From a virus: 21,489 nucleotides of DNA. Within the stretch, counting starts at the first letter, position 1. Each line of letters opens with the position of its first letter. Location of the stretch: IMG/VR virus record IMGVR_UViG_3300025872_000361, positions 1 to 21,489 of that record; one strand, 5' to 3'. This document shows, one piece after another, positions 11,696-19,435 of the stretch. Under the pieces are notes generated by a model that saw only the letters and a list, made by a program, of their open reading frames with translations, made no database searches and was not told the DNA's origin. The translations under genes were made by a program, and so were the position numbers.

Positions 11696-13570
11696 TCATC
11701 CAAGGATGGTTGTCTGTCCAAGCAATCCATAGGTTGCATCCTCGAGCAACCAAGGTTGAATTGCTGGACTGCCAGTAAAGGTAGTGTTCCAGGTTTCTGG
11801 TGTGAAGGTATGTGCGATCTGCTCAACAATCATCTGCTGTGAGATACGCGTTCCAATCCTATTGGGTTGGAGCTCGAAGGTGATTCTATCTGCCAACTTC
11901 GCGCCCAATACCTTCGGATAACTAGTGCTTGGGTCGCGTTGTGGAATCACCATCCAATCTTTGATACGCAAGATTGGTTCAGCGTATTGCTGCACATGAA
12001 TGGACGCATAGGTTTGTGCGTCGCTCTGCGAGTCGAGCAGGGTCTCAATCTGACGAGCTCGAATGCCATAGGTCGTCTGACTCGTCGTATCGGATGCGAC
12101 AAATGCTGCACCTTGACTGGTGGTCACAGTCACCTGGTTGGCTAGGAATTCGTCGGAATAGGTGATGCCACCAACGCTCGAGAATCTGACTGTGCCGGCA
12201 ACACCACTATCACTGTAGGTAGCTTGACTGGTAGTGGATCTGGTTGCTGTGAAGTCATTGGTTCTGTTCAGGAACATGACGTTGCCAGACCCATTGACAA
12301 AGATGCGTCCACCTTCTGTGCGCGCAAGAGCTTGCAGCACACTGAGCGCAGACGTTCCCCATTTCATGCCACCAGGTTGAACGGTACCGGTATCGAGCGC
12401 ACTGGTGGTTCCGTCTGTCTTCTCGCGCCATGCTGTTGGCCAGCCGGCAGCGTTCAAGACCTGCGTGATCCAGTCTGTGGTGGTCGTACCGGTCGATGGC
12501 ACGCCGCGCAAACCTGCTGCTGCGAGCTGCTCGACCTGTGCTGCTGTCAGCTCTGTATTCCAGATGCTGATGTGCGCTAGATCACCTGTGTAGTAACCAC
12601 TATCTGTGGTGGTGCCATTGGCAATGGCAATGAGCTGCCATCCATTTGCGTCACCACCTGTACCGGTAGTGTTACCGGTCGAGAGCAGGACACCATCCAC
12701 ATAGATTTTGATGGCACCTGAACCTGCGTAACTGACTACTGCGTGATGCCAGAGATCATCGTCAGCTCGAAAGCCTGAGTGACCTGTGTTGCTCGAGCCT
12801 CGCCGGTATGCGAGTCGTCCCAATTCATCGATCCCAATGCACGCAGGATTGGTCGAGTCTGCGCTAGCCAGGATCGGATTGAATCCACCAGATGGGCCAG
12901 CAGTATTGGTCTTGAAGAAAAAGCTGACAGTGAATGCACTAGTAGTATTGACAGCAGATCCAATGGCACCGTAGGTGCCATCATATGTTTGACTAGATCC
13001 AGTCAACCAATTGCTTGGTGCGCTACCAGTCTTGGGAGTCGCAGTCGTATTGGTGAAGGTGTAGGTGTCTTCCTTGTCTGCGACGAGCACATCTGTTGTG
13101 CCTAGTGGCCACCATGCAAGCAGGTTTGCGCTCGCAATGGTTGTGACTGTGTAACTGTAGAAGTCTGCCGGCAGATCGACTGCAGCAAGGTATGCCAGAC
13201 CATCGTAGGCTTCGATGTTGGTGGTGCTGTCTCCATCGACCTGTGGTGCTAGTGGCCAACCTGCAACGTGACCTTTGAACAGAGCGTAGGTCACACTGTT
13301 GTAGGTGGCAGTGAGCCTGATGAGTCTTCGAGCTTTCAATCCAGTAGGACTGATGCTGGACGCATAGAAAGGATCGAAGGTACGAGCTCTGTTGTCGAGC
13401 ACCAGGTTGAGGGTACCGGTAGAGAAATCCTCGAGCTCATTGGTTCGACCAACGCGCAAGGAACCTGACCTGGTGTAACTGGTGATATCCGTCCAGGTGA
13501 GCGTGCCAGTCTCGAGCGCACTGTTAGCAAATGCGACTTCGACCTTTACTGTCGGAATGCTTATCGGCAT
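11696..13570 (-). CDS. Tail hub/minor tail protein with inserted LamG-like domain
   Basis: This is a 624-residue protein from the ATG at 13570, overlapping the tape measure stop by one base (TGATG). The N-terminal part (about 1-145) has the hub-type opening WTDITSYTRSGSLRVGRTNELEDF, read in parts, and LVLDNRARTFDP. Residues about 150-345 form a concanavalin-like LamG domain: NLLAWWPLG, FTVSFFFKT, DDLWHHAVVSY, IKIYVDGVLL and GDLAHISIWNTELTAAQVEQL are its usual strands. The remaining part returns to the hub pattern and ends with LADRITFELQP, MIVEQIAHTFTPETWNTTF and SPA, typical of the C-terminus of such proteins. It forms the tail tip below the tube. The inserted lectin-like domain probably binds cell-wall sugars. 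Confidence 0.85.
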   Translation of the reverse strand: MPISIPTVKVEVAFANSALETGTLTWTDITSYTRSGSLRVGRTNELEDFSTGTLNLVLDNRARTFDPFYASSISPTGLKARRLIRLTATYNSVTYALFKGHVAGWPLAPQVDGDSTTNIEAYDGLAYLAAVDLPADFYSYTVTTIASANLLAWWPLGTTDVLVADKEDTYTFTNTTATPKTGSAPSNWLTGSSQTYDGTYGAIGSAVNTTSAFTVSFFFKTNTAGPSGGFNPILASADSTNPACIGIDELGRLAYRRGSSNTGHSGFRADDDLWHHAVVSYAGSGAIKIYVDGVLLSTGNTTGTGGDANGWQLIAIANGTTTDSGYYTGDLAHISIWNTELTAAQVEQLAAAGLRGVPSTGTTTTDWITQVLNAAGWPTAWREKTDGTTSALDTGTVQPGGMKWGTSALSVLQALARTEGGRIFVNGSGNVMFLNRTNDFTATRSTTSQATYSDSGVAGTVRFSSVGGITYSDEFLANQVTVTTSQGAAFVASDTTSQTTYGIRARQIETLLDSQSDAQTYASIHVQQYAEPILRIKDWMVIPQRDPSTSYPKVLGAKLADRITFELQPNRIGTRISQQMIVEQIAHTFTPETWNTTFTGSPAIQPWLLEDATYGLLGQTTILG

Positions 13571-16116
13571 CAAGCAACCTTGATCTGCAAAGGTCCGTTC
13601 CGACGTTGGTACGCAGCAAGAGCATCGACCACAGCAGCACCAATGTCAGCAGGACTGGACAAAGGTGATGCATTCACATTGATCGTGATCGAGCTTGGGC
13701 TACCAAGGCTCGAGATCCTGCTCAAAGGAATGATTGCTTCCGGTCCAGCCTCACCAACCAGACCCAACGTCGGAGCAGTGACGATGCCACCAGTCGCAAA
13801 TCTGGTCACACCATTCTGGTGATAGGTCGTCCGATCAGAGCTAGGAGAAGGATCGTTCTCCCAACGCGGAAGACCATTCGGCAACCAACCAAGACCAGGA
13901 AGGTTCCGAAGATTTCTGATGATCGGATTGATCACACCAACCAGAGCATTCCACGCGGTACGCAAAGCATTCTTCACACCATCGAAGATGCCAGAGAAGA
14001 CACCAACCACAGCATCCTTGACAGTCCCAATGACAGCTTTGAGACCATCGACCATCTTCGACCAGACACCAATGATCAGACCCAAATACCATTGGATCGA
14101 ATTGAAGATGCCAGAGAAAACAGTCTTGATGAAATCCCAAATGCCGGTAAAGACTCCGACCACCACGCGTTTGATGGTGTCGAAATGCGTCACGATCAAA
14201 CCAACCACCAGTCCAATCGGACCAGTAAAGAGCATGATCAGAAGCTTCCAGTGATCACCAATCCAAGAGACAACACTCATCACCTTCTCTTTCACAAGAT
14301 CGAAAGCACCAATGAATGTTGACTTCAGGAATCTGCCCACAGCATCGACTGCATCTCTAAACCAACCAACCTTCTTGTACGCAACAATCAGTGCAGCAGT
14401 CAATGCGACAACACCAGCAATGACCAAGAAGATCGGATTGGCCAGCATCGTCGCAGTGAGTGCGCGAAACACTCCAATGATCGATGTACCCACAGACTTG
14501 AGCGCACCACCAGCCTTCGCAAAAATGCCGAAAGCCTTACTGCTCTTGATCGACTCACTGGCCACACCACGCAACGCACCAAAGATGGATTGACCACGCG
14601 TCGCAGCAACATTCGAAAGAGTCTGAAAACCAGACTTCATCGAGCTGATGTTTCCACCAGCCTTCTTCAGAGGATCGATGAGATTCGTGATACCAGTCTT
14701 GGTGCTTCCAAGCACGCTCGAGAAACCACCAACAGCAGCCTTCGCACCCTTGAACAGCAGGAAAGCTTCAACCAATTTGGTGAGCAATGGTGGTGGAATG
14801 GAAGCAATGAGGTTGGCAGCAGTAGCTGCGAGTGATGCCAATGCCGGCAGCAAAGGTGCAAGAGCTGTCAACGCGTCTGCGAGATCCTGACCAACAGCAA
14901 CAGCAACATCACCAAGAGTCGTAGCCAGGTCTGGCAACACAGGTGCAAGCTGATTGATCGCATCGACCAGAGCACCAGACAAGGTGGACCCAACCTGCAT
15001 GACCACAGGAATGAGCTGATTGAATACCGGTACCAGTGCTCCGATAGCCGGCAGGATCGCATCCATCAATGCGAGACCCACAGGAATGATCTGTGGGAGC
15101 AACGCACCAAAGGCTGCAGCAAACTGAGTGAGCAAGGGTCCAGCAGCAATAGCCACCTGCTGCAGAGCGAGACCCACCGCGCTCATCACCTGGCCAATCG
15201 GACCAAGAGCTGGTGTGACTGCACCAAGAGCAACATTGATTGCAGTACCCAATCCTGCGAGGATTGGAGCAAAGCTCGCAATGATTGGTTGCATTGCCGG
15301 AATGATCTGCTGGATAACAGGAAGCAGCATCTGCTCGAATGGAGTGATGATGCTCTTGATTACCGGAATGATCTGCTGTGCCAATGGCAGGAGCGCAGCA
15401 CCAAGGCTCTCTTGCAGGTTGCCTAGCTGCACCTTGAGTCGCTCGATGGGATTGGCAGCTGCTTCAGCAGCACCACCAAATTGAGTACCAAGCTCTGCGA
15501 GAATGATCTTCTGAGCACCAAGCAGATCACCAGATGCTTGCAGAGATTTGATCTGTTCCTTCTGCTGATCAGTGAAGATGATGCCGGCACGCGTCAGCTT
15601 CGTCAGACCATCAGCAGGATCTTGGAGAGCCTTGCCGATCATCACTGTTGCGCTCTGCAGGTCTGTGCCCATGGCAGCAGACAGGTTCAGAGCAGCAAGA
15701 GCAGCCTGGTTGAAAATGTCATTACCCTTACCAAGCTCATTGCGAACATTGGTAAAGGTCATCAGCACATTGGCAGCACCCTGGACAACCTCATCGTCCA
15801 CACCAGAGAGCTCACTCAAAGAGTCTGCTAGTGCAGAGACCTGCTCACGCGTGACATTGGCAACACCACCAGTCGAAGCGATGACTGCATCAGTCAGCTT
15901 GGCAACGCGTTGCGATTCGAGCGCAGCATCAATTGCGCTCTTCGAGAAATAGGCTGCGCCGGCAGCAGCAGCAGTCAGACCAAGAGCAAGGGTCTTGCCG
16001 ACAGCAGCAAACCTGCTACCTAGGGAATCACCTGCACGCTCAACAGATTCAAAAGCCTTCTGAGCTCCGCGTGCGTCACCAAGAATCTCGACTGTAAGTC
16101 TGCGAGTCTTAGCCAT
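13570..16116 (-). CDS. Tape measure protein
   Basis: This is an 848-residue protein, the longest in the window, and it sets tail length. At about 1.5 angstroms per residue it predicts a tail near 125-130 nm. The N-terminal 230 residues are helical, with TMP-type segments such as ALAALNLSAAMGTDLQSATV. Residues 240-440 contain hydrophobic Pro-rich repeats (LLPVIQQIIPAM, QPIIASFAPILAGL, GALVPVFNQLIPVV). Residues 560-610 have strong membrane-like helices (ANPIFLVIAGVVALTAALIV). Repeated aromatic FSGIF/GIWDFIKTVF motifs follow. The end FATGGIVTAPTLGLVGEAGP then EAIIPLSR is the classic tape measure C-terminus. There is no obvious peptidase or muramidase domain. Confidence 0.95.
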   Translation of the reverse strand: MAKTRRLTVEILGDARGAQKAFESVERAGDSLGSRFAAVGKTLALGLTAAAAGAAYFSKSAIDAALESQRVAKLTDAVIASTGGVANVTREQVSALADSLSELSGVDDEVVQGAANVLMTFTNVRNELGKGNDIFNQAALAALNLSAAMGTDLQSATVMIGKALQDPADGLTKLTRAGIIFTDQQKEQIKSLQASGDLLGAQKIILAELGTQFGGAAEAAANPIERLKVQLGNLQESLGAALLPLAQQIIPVIKSIITPFEQMLLPVIQQIIPAMQPIIASFAPILAGLGTAINVALGAVTPALGPIGQVMSAVGLALQQVAIAAGPLLTQFAAAFGALLPQIIPVGLALMDAILPAIGALVPVFNQLIPVVMQVGSTLSGALVDAINQLAPVLPDLATTLGDVAVAVGQDLADALTALAPLLPALASLAATAANLIASIPPPLLTKLVEAFLLFKGAKAAVGGFSSVLGSTKTGITNLIDPLKKAGGNISSMKSGFQTLSNVAATRGQSIFGALRGVASESIKSSKAFGIFAKAGGALKSVGTSIIGVFRALTATMLANPIFLVIAGVVALTAALIVAYKKVGWFRDAVDAVGRFLKSTFIGAFDLVKEKVMSVVSWIGDHWKLLIMLFTGPIGLVVGLIVTHFDTIKRVVVGVFTGIWDFIKTVFSGIFNSIQWYLGLIIGVWSKMVDGLKAVIGTVKDAVVGVFSGIFDGVKNALRTAWNALVGVINPIIRNLRNLPGLGWLPNGLPRWENDPSPSSDRTTYHQNGVTRFATGGIVTAPTLGLVGEAGPEAIIPLSRISSLGSPSSITINVNASPLSSPADIGAAVVDALAAYQRRNGPLQIKVA

Positions 16117-16124
16117 TGTGATTC

Positions 16125-16574
16125 CTAATCATGGAATGCGAGCGCAGCAATGCGCTCGAATTCGTCACCATACATATCGATGATCTTCTGAGTCTCCGCG
16201 CGCATCGTCGGAAACAGGAAGTAACCAGTATTACCGTAACCAGGAGTCTTCCATAACGGAAACTGCCGATAGTAGAGAGCACCAAATTCTGCGCCGGCAA
16301 ACCAAGGAATCTGAGCGTTACCACCAGTCAGCGTTGCTCGAGCCTGAGCACGACCTGAACGCATGGTGCGCGCAGCCTTGTGCTGTTGCTTGCCGACACC
16401 AGCTGCTCGAGCGATAGCACGCACGCGGATATGTTCGGCAACGCGCCAATTCACAGCCTTGAGCATGGCTTGTCCATCCGGCCCACCCTGCTCTCTGACA
16501 AGTCTGAGCTCGCGCCGAAATTCACGCAAGCCTGTGACCTTGAGTGAACCTTCTCCGCGCACAGGTGCTGGCAT
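16125..16574 (-). CDS. HK97 gp10-like neck/tail completion protein
   Basis: This 149-residue basic protein has the HK97 gp10-like pattern: GSLKVTGLREFRRELRLVRE near the start, a basic middle (RAIARAAGVGKQQHKAARTMRSG, in parts), then GAEFGALYYRQFPLWKTPGYGNTGYFLFPTMR, read in parts, and an end helix with YGDEFERIAALAF. Members usually join head and tail and are encoded between the connector and the tail terminator. Here the gene sits between the tail assembly chaperone and the tape measure, which is unusual. The motif match is clear; the role in this position is inferred. Confidence 0.75.
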   Translation of the reverse strand: MPAPVRGEGSLKVTGLREFRRELRLVREQGGPDGQAMLKAVNWRVAEHIRVRAIARAAGVGKQQHKAARTMRSGRAQARATLTGGNAQIPWFAGAEFGALYYRQFPLWKTPGYGNTGYFLFPTMRAETQKIIDMYGDEFERIAALAFHD

Positions 16575-16584
16575 GATCTCTGCT

Positions 16585-17003
16585 CTAACGCTGTCGAGCT
16601 ATCTCTTGATTGCGTTGCACAATGTAGTCATACATTGCTTCGAGCATTCCTGGTGGAGAATCCAACAGGTCTTGTGGTGCAATGCCAGTCTCGACTGACA
16701 TTGCAGCAATCAAGTAACTGAAGGATTCTCTACGAAAGGGGAATCTGCTTCGACCAGCTCAACGCTAGTAACGCTGTCCAACCATGCATCGAACGCCGGC
16801 ACAGCATCACCAGTCGTAGCTGCAGAGCTGCGCTCACTCTCCCAACCTAGCCAGTAGATATCGGAGAGCTTCTGGTTCTCCGACAGAGCCTTAGCCAGAC
16901 CAATCTTGTGAGCACGCTCGAAAGCAACAATGGTCTTGGGAGTAACCAAGTAAGAAGCTGCTTCACCAGACTGCTTAGTGACCTTGACTTGGAAGCTCTG
17001 CAT
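16585..17003 (-). CDS. Tail assembly chaperone GT fusion by -1 frameshift
   Basis: This is the extended product made when ribosomes slip back one base at CCCTTTC (16734-16740). It shares residues 1-90 with the G product and then continues for 49 residues in the -1 frame: RRESFSYLIAAMSVETG, then IAPQDLLDSPPGMLEAMYD and YIVQRNQEIARQR. That 49-residue part has the sequence style of T domains in other siphoviruses, including a Leu/Ala-rich helix followed by VETGI. It has no start of its own, which supports frameshifting. G and GT coat the tape measure while the tube assembles and are absent from the virion. The total length is 139 residues. Confidence 0.85.
16710..17003 (-). CDS. Tail assembly chaperone, G product
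   Basis: This 97-residue protein is read in the zero frame to a TGA at 16710. It starts two bases after the tail tube gene stop. Residues 1-30 are strand-rich (FQVKVTKQSGEAASYLVTP), then helix KTIVAFERAHKIGLAKALSE, and a typical chaperone segment SDIYWLGWESE, followed by an Ala/Thr-rich loop and FDAWLDSVTSVELVE. This pattern and its place between tube and tape measure identify it as the G part of the G/GT pair. It is produced in excess over the frameshifted form. Confidence 0.88.
   Translation of the reverse strand: MQSFQVKVTKQSGEAASYLVTPKTIVAFERAHKIGLAKALSENQKLSDIYWLGWESERSSAATTGDAVPAFDAWLDSVTSVELVEADSPFVENPSVT
16734..16740 (-). other. Programmed -1 frameshift slippery site CCCTTTC
   Basis: In the chaperone frame the codons are TCC CCT TTC GTA. 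The heptamer C CCT TTC has the X XXY YYZ form, so both tRNAs can re-pair on CCC TTT. The zero frame ends eight codons after TTC, and the -1 frame stays open for 49 codons. I did not identify a stimulatory stem or pseudoknot by eye. Confidence 0.85.
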
Positions 17004-17005
17004 GA

Positions 17006-17413
17006 TCAGGCAGTGCTCTTGGTGATCAGACCATCAACGGGCCAGGTCACATCAGCAGTAACGAGCTCCCCAACAGCACCATTGATCGGAGACCATTCCG
17101 TCACAAGCACGCTCATGCTGTACGCAGGATTGGTGCTGGTGGTAGTACCGGTAACAGGCTTGACCACAATGGTGGTCGTCTGACCAATGAGAGGGTAGAT
17201 CGTCTGCTCGACGTTGCTTGCAGCATAATCCTGCATGAAACTCAGCTGAATAGAGCTATCAAGCAATCCGGCAGCCCTAGTGACTGCGGTCGAACCGAAC
17301 GCTGTCGTCTGAATTTCGTTCACGCTCGTATTGATCGTGACCTGTGCAATGTGATCCTTCAGATCAACGCTATTGATCGTGATCGAAGGATTCGTGATGA
17401 CAATCTTTGCCAT
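17006..17413 (-). CDS. Major tail tube protein
   Basis: This 135-residue protein is rich in beta strands. It opens KIVITNPSITINSVDLKDH, then VTINTSVNEIQTTAFGS and LLDSSIQLSFMQDYAASNVEQ followed by TIYPLIG. This matches the tail tube family of siphoviruses, with the signature D-H and later F-x-QD-x-A segments. Strands in the second half include SMSVLVTEW and ELVTADVTWPVDG. It polymerises into hexameric rings around the tape measure. Length and place, between the 54-residue protein and the chaperone, are as expected. I see no added immunoglobulin domain. Confidence 0.88.
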   Translation of the reverse strand: MAKIVITNPSITINSVDLKDHIAQVTINTSVNEIQTTAFGSTAVTRAAGLLDSSIQLSFMQDYAASNVEQTIYPLIGQTTTIVVKPVTGTTTSTNPAYSMSVLVTEWSPINGAVGELVTADVTWPVDGLITKSTA

Positions 17414-17415
17414 GG

Positions 17416-17580
17416 TTACTCGCGCTCCTGGTTCTCGAGCTTGGTTGACTTGATCTTCTGAATGTGTCCAGCCTCAATCAAGGCTTCGACATTCGCACCA
17501 ATGAGATCGTCATCTGAGACAGTCTCACCAGTCTGCTTGCCAGCAACCTCTCGATCACTGGTCACCTTGTAGCTTGCCAT
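17416..17580 (-). CDS. Small protein upstream of tail tube, 54 residues
   Basis: This short gene is preceded by TAGGAGT five bases from the ATG and ends two bases before the tail tube ATG. The protein reads MASYKVTSDREVAGKQTGET, then VSDDDLIGANVEALIEAGHI followed by a basic tail. That pattern, a short strand followed by GANVEALIEAGHI, recurs in small proteins of many actinophage head or tail modules, often near the tube or capsid. Its role is not known; a structural or assembly helper is likely. Ribosome site and spacing make the gene secure. Confidence 0.75.
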   Translation of the reverse strand: MASYKVTSDREVAGKQTGETVSDDDLIGANVEALIEAGHIQKIKSTKLENQERE

Positions 17581-17588
17581 CGTAACTC

Positions 17589-17999
17589 CTAAGGATGGAC
17601 AGTCACTGAGAAGTCAATAGAAATGTATGTGACTTCACCAAAGATTACAGGCTGCATATTGCCACCGCGCACTACAACCAAAGTCTGAACAAAACCACCA
17701 AGGGTTTTATCCTGCTCGAGCGCAGCGCGCACACTGCGCGTGCCAGTCAAATCAAGATACTCAAAGAGCGCACGCTCACTCGCACGATCACTCGCACGAC
17801 CCACAACCACAGTCACCAGATACTGATGCACAGCATCACCAAGACCAAAAGCCTGGTGATACTCAATGTTGTCAATGCCGATGTATGCAGCCGGCGCAGC
17901 AATCTGATCTGGAATGTAATCAATGACTCGCAAACCTGGAATGGTTGCAAGAGCATTCTTCAACGCATCATTGATCTCAGCAATGGAAGATGTGCTCAT
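17589..17999 (-). CDS. Tail terminator-like protein
   Basis: This is a 136-residue protein with an ATGA overlap at its start. Its pattern is that of tail terminator proteins: a helix (AEINDALKNALATIPGLRV), strands PAAYIGIDNIEY and QYLVTVVVGRASDRASE, a helix RALFEYLDL, then SVRAALEQDKTLGGFV, QTLVVVRGG and FGEVTYISIDFSVTV. The terminator caps the tail tube and makes contact with the head connector. It follows the gp6-like connector directly, so the genome lacks an obvious separate head-closure gene between them. Confidence is good for fold and place, and moderate for the exact role. Confidence 0.75.
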   Translation of the reverse strand: MSTSSIAEINDALKNALATIPGLRVIDYIPDQIAAPAAYIGIDNIEYHQAFGLGDAVHQYLVTVVVGRASDRASERALFEYLDLTGTRSVRAALEQDKTLGGFVQTLVVVRGGNMQPVIFGEVTYISIDFSVTVHP

Positions 18000-18610
18000 G
18001 CGACAAGCTCAGGTTCGCGCCGGTACGGAGCGACAAGTAGCGCAGCAGTCGGATGCAAACCCTTCCGAAGATTGAGCACACCAGTCTCGACCACACCCAA
18101 AGATCCAAAAGGAGCTTCAACGCTCTTGAAGATCGTGATTGCTTGAATGATCGCAGCCTGCTTCACAGGACTAGGCACAGCTGGCCATCCCCATTTTGCA
18201 GTCACCTGCACTAGAGCCTGCCCATAGAACATGGGGAAATCCAAGGCTTCGATAGCGCGCACCTGTGTCCATGTCCAAGACTGACCATCAACCTGCTGGT
18301 TGAGAGGCTCGAGCTGGTAATCCGCGCTCGTCCAGGTCTGACTGAACGTGCCATCCATACCGGTATCTGTTCGAATGATCAGACCAGTAGCAGTCCAGAA
18401 GTCATCACAGAACACCAGATTTGGTGTCTGTGCTACGAAGATTCGAGCAGATGCGTTGGCATCCTTGTAGAACCTTCTGTTGCATTGAGCCTCGATCATG
18501 CGTGATGCAGCTTCGATAGCGAGCTCGAGCCTGCCATCATCGACAGAATCAAAAACATTCAGAGCCTGCTTCACATCAGACAGTGAACACAGACCATTGG
18601 TGATTGCCAT
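17996..18610 (-). CDS. Head-tail connector, HK97 gp6-like
   Basis: This is a 204-residue protein with AGGAG nine bases upstream. It begins with the usual helical part (CSLSDVKQALNVFDSVDDGRLE, in parts) and AIEAASRMIEAQCNRRFYK, the hallmark of gp6-like connectors. A strand section contains the YQLEP and VRAIEALDFPM segments, then ALVQVTAKWGWPAVPSPVKQA and AAIIQAITIFK. The family forms a ring below the portal. The adjacent glycosyltransferase genes upstream and the terminator downstream place it at the head-tail joint. Confidence 0.88.
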   Translation of the reverse strand: MAITNGLCSLSDVKQALNVFDSVDDGRLELAIEAASRMIEAQCNRRFYKDANASARIFVAQTPNLVFCDDFWTATGLIIRTDTGMDGTFSQTWTSADYQLEPLNQQVDGQSWTWTQVRAIEALDFPMFYGQALVQVTAKWGWPAVPSPVKQAAIIQAITIFKSVEAPFGSLGVVETGVLNLRKGLHPTAALLVAPYRREPELVA

Positions 18611-19435
18611 CTAGATGCGCTCCTGTGGGACGATCCACAACCAATGCAACAGCAACACAATTGCAATCCATGGGACAGGAATGAGCGCGGCTGTAGCCAA
18701 CGCTAATACCGGACCTGCTCCATGCTGATAGAGCCTGACTGAATCAGTCGCTACCAGCAATTGTGCATATGCCACTAAGACTACAACGCACACCCACAGG
18801 TTGAGCTCGTAAAGACCAAAGATGCACGCTCCCCAAGGAAGCAATAGCAGCTTGGCATCTCTCCAACGTCCAAGGTGATATTGGATACCAGCACGCAAAG
18901 GATGCGCCGCAATCCAATCCCATTCAGGATGATTGGTCTGCTCTGCTCGAGCGCACACCAGATGACTTAGCGTCGGCACGATGAGCACCAGCAATGGCCA
19001 GAATGACCATGCCCACAATGCTGCGAACACTGCTGCTGTCTCGCGACAGCACGCAGCAACAATCAGCAATGCGTACCCTGCGACCTGTAGCGACGGCATC
19101 TCGCTCGAGATGCAGCACACACTCAACAGAGTCAGCGCGGTAGCTGGCAGATCCACCTGGACAGGAATAGAGACCTGTGGACCCAAGATGCCAGGAAGAC
19201 CCAACAGCAATAGGACAGCAGCAAGCAGGGTCCAACCTGACAGACCATGCTGCTTTGCGAACCATGCCATCGAGACTGCGAGCACTACCCATGAGCTGCA
19301 GTAGACAATCCACCATCGGCGCAGGCTGCGCCCACAGACGCGTGGCAACAACCAACGCAAATGGAAAGGTCTAGTGACAGGAGCACCAGATGCCAGCATC
19401 AGATAACGCTGTGCGTCTGGACCCAAGTTAGGCAT
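18611..19435 (-). CDS. Polytopic membrane protein, GT-C glycosyltransferase-like
   Basis: This is a 274-residue protein from the ATG at 19435, which overlaps the upstream stop by eight bases; a TTG at 19465 is less likely. It has about seven to eight membrane helices, for example around 44-60, 68-88, 98-110, 117-129, 133-155, 194-230 and 242-268. Three short motifs hint at GT-C enzymes: VDLPATAL (94-101), CRETAAVF (130-137) and ATDSVRLYQ (229-237), like the K/RET and D-x-x-R segments of membrane mannosyl- and glucosyltransferases. Such enzymes use lipid-linked sugars. It lies next to the GT-A gene inside the head module, so the two may act together. The sequence evidence for catalysis is weak, but the membrane topology is clear. 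Confidence 0.6.
   Translation of the reverse strand: MPNLGPDAQRYLMLASGAPVTRPFHLRWLLPRVCGRSLRRWWIVYCSSWVVLAVSMAWFAKQHGLSGWTLLAAVLLLLGLPGILGPQVSIPVQVDLPATALTLLSVCCISSEMPSLQVAGYALLIVAACCRETAAVFAALWAWSFWPLLVLIVPTLSHLVCARAEQTNHPEWDWIAAHPLRAGIQYHLGRWRDAKLLLLPWGACIFGLYELNLWVCVVVLVAYAQLLVATDSVRLYQHGAGPVLALATAALIPVPWIAIVLLLHWLWIVPQERI

Noticed and set aside
13819-14322. 167-codon plus-strand frame inside the tape measure gene
   Set aside because: It is very rich in Asp, Asn and Arg as the reverse reading of tape measure codons, and the minus-strand gene is certain.
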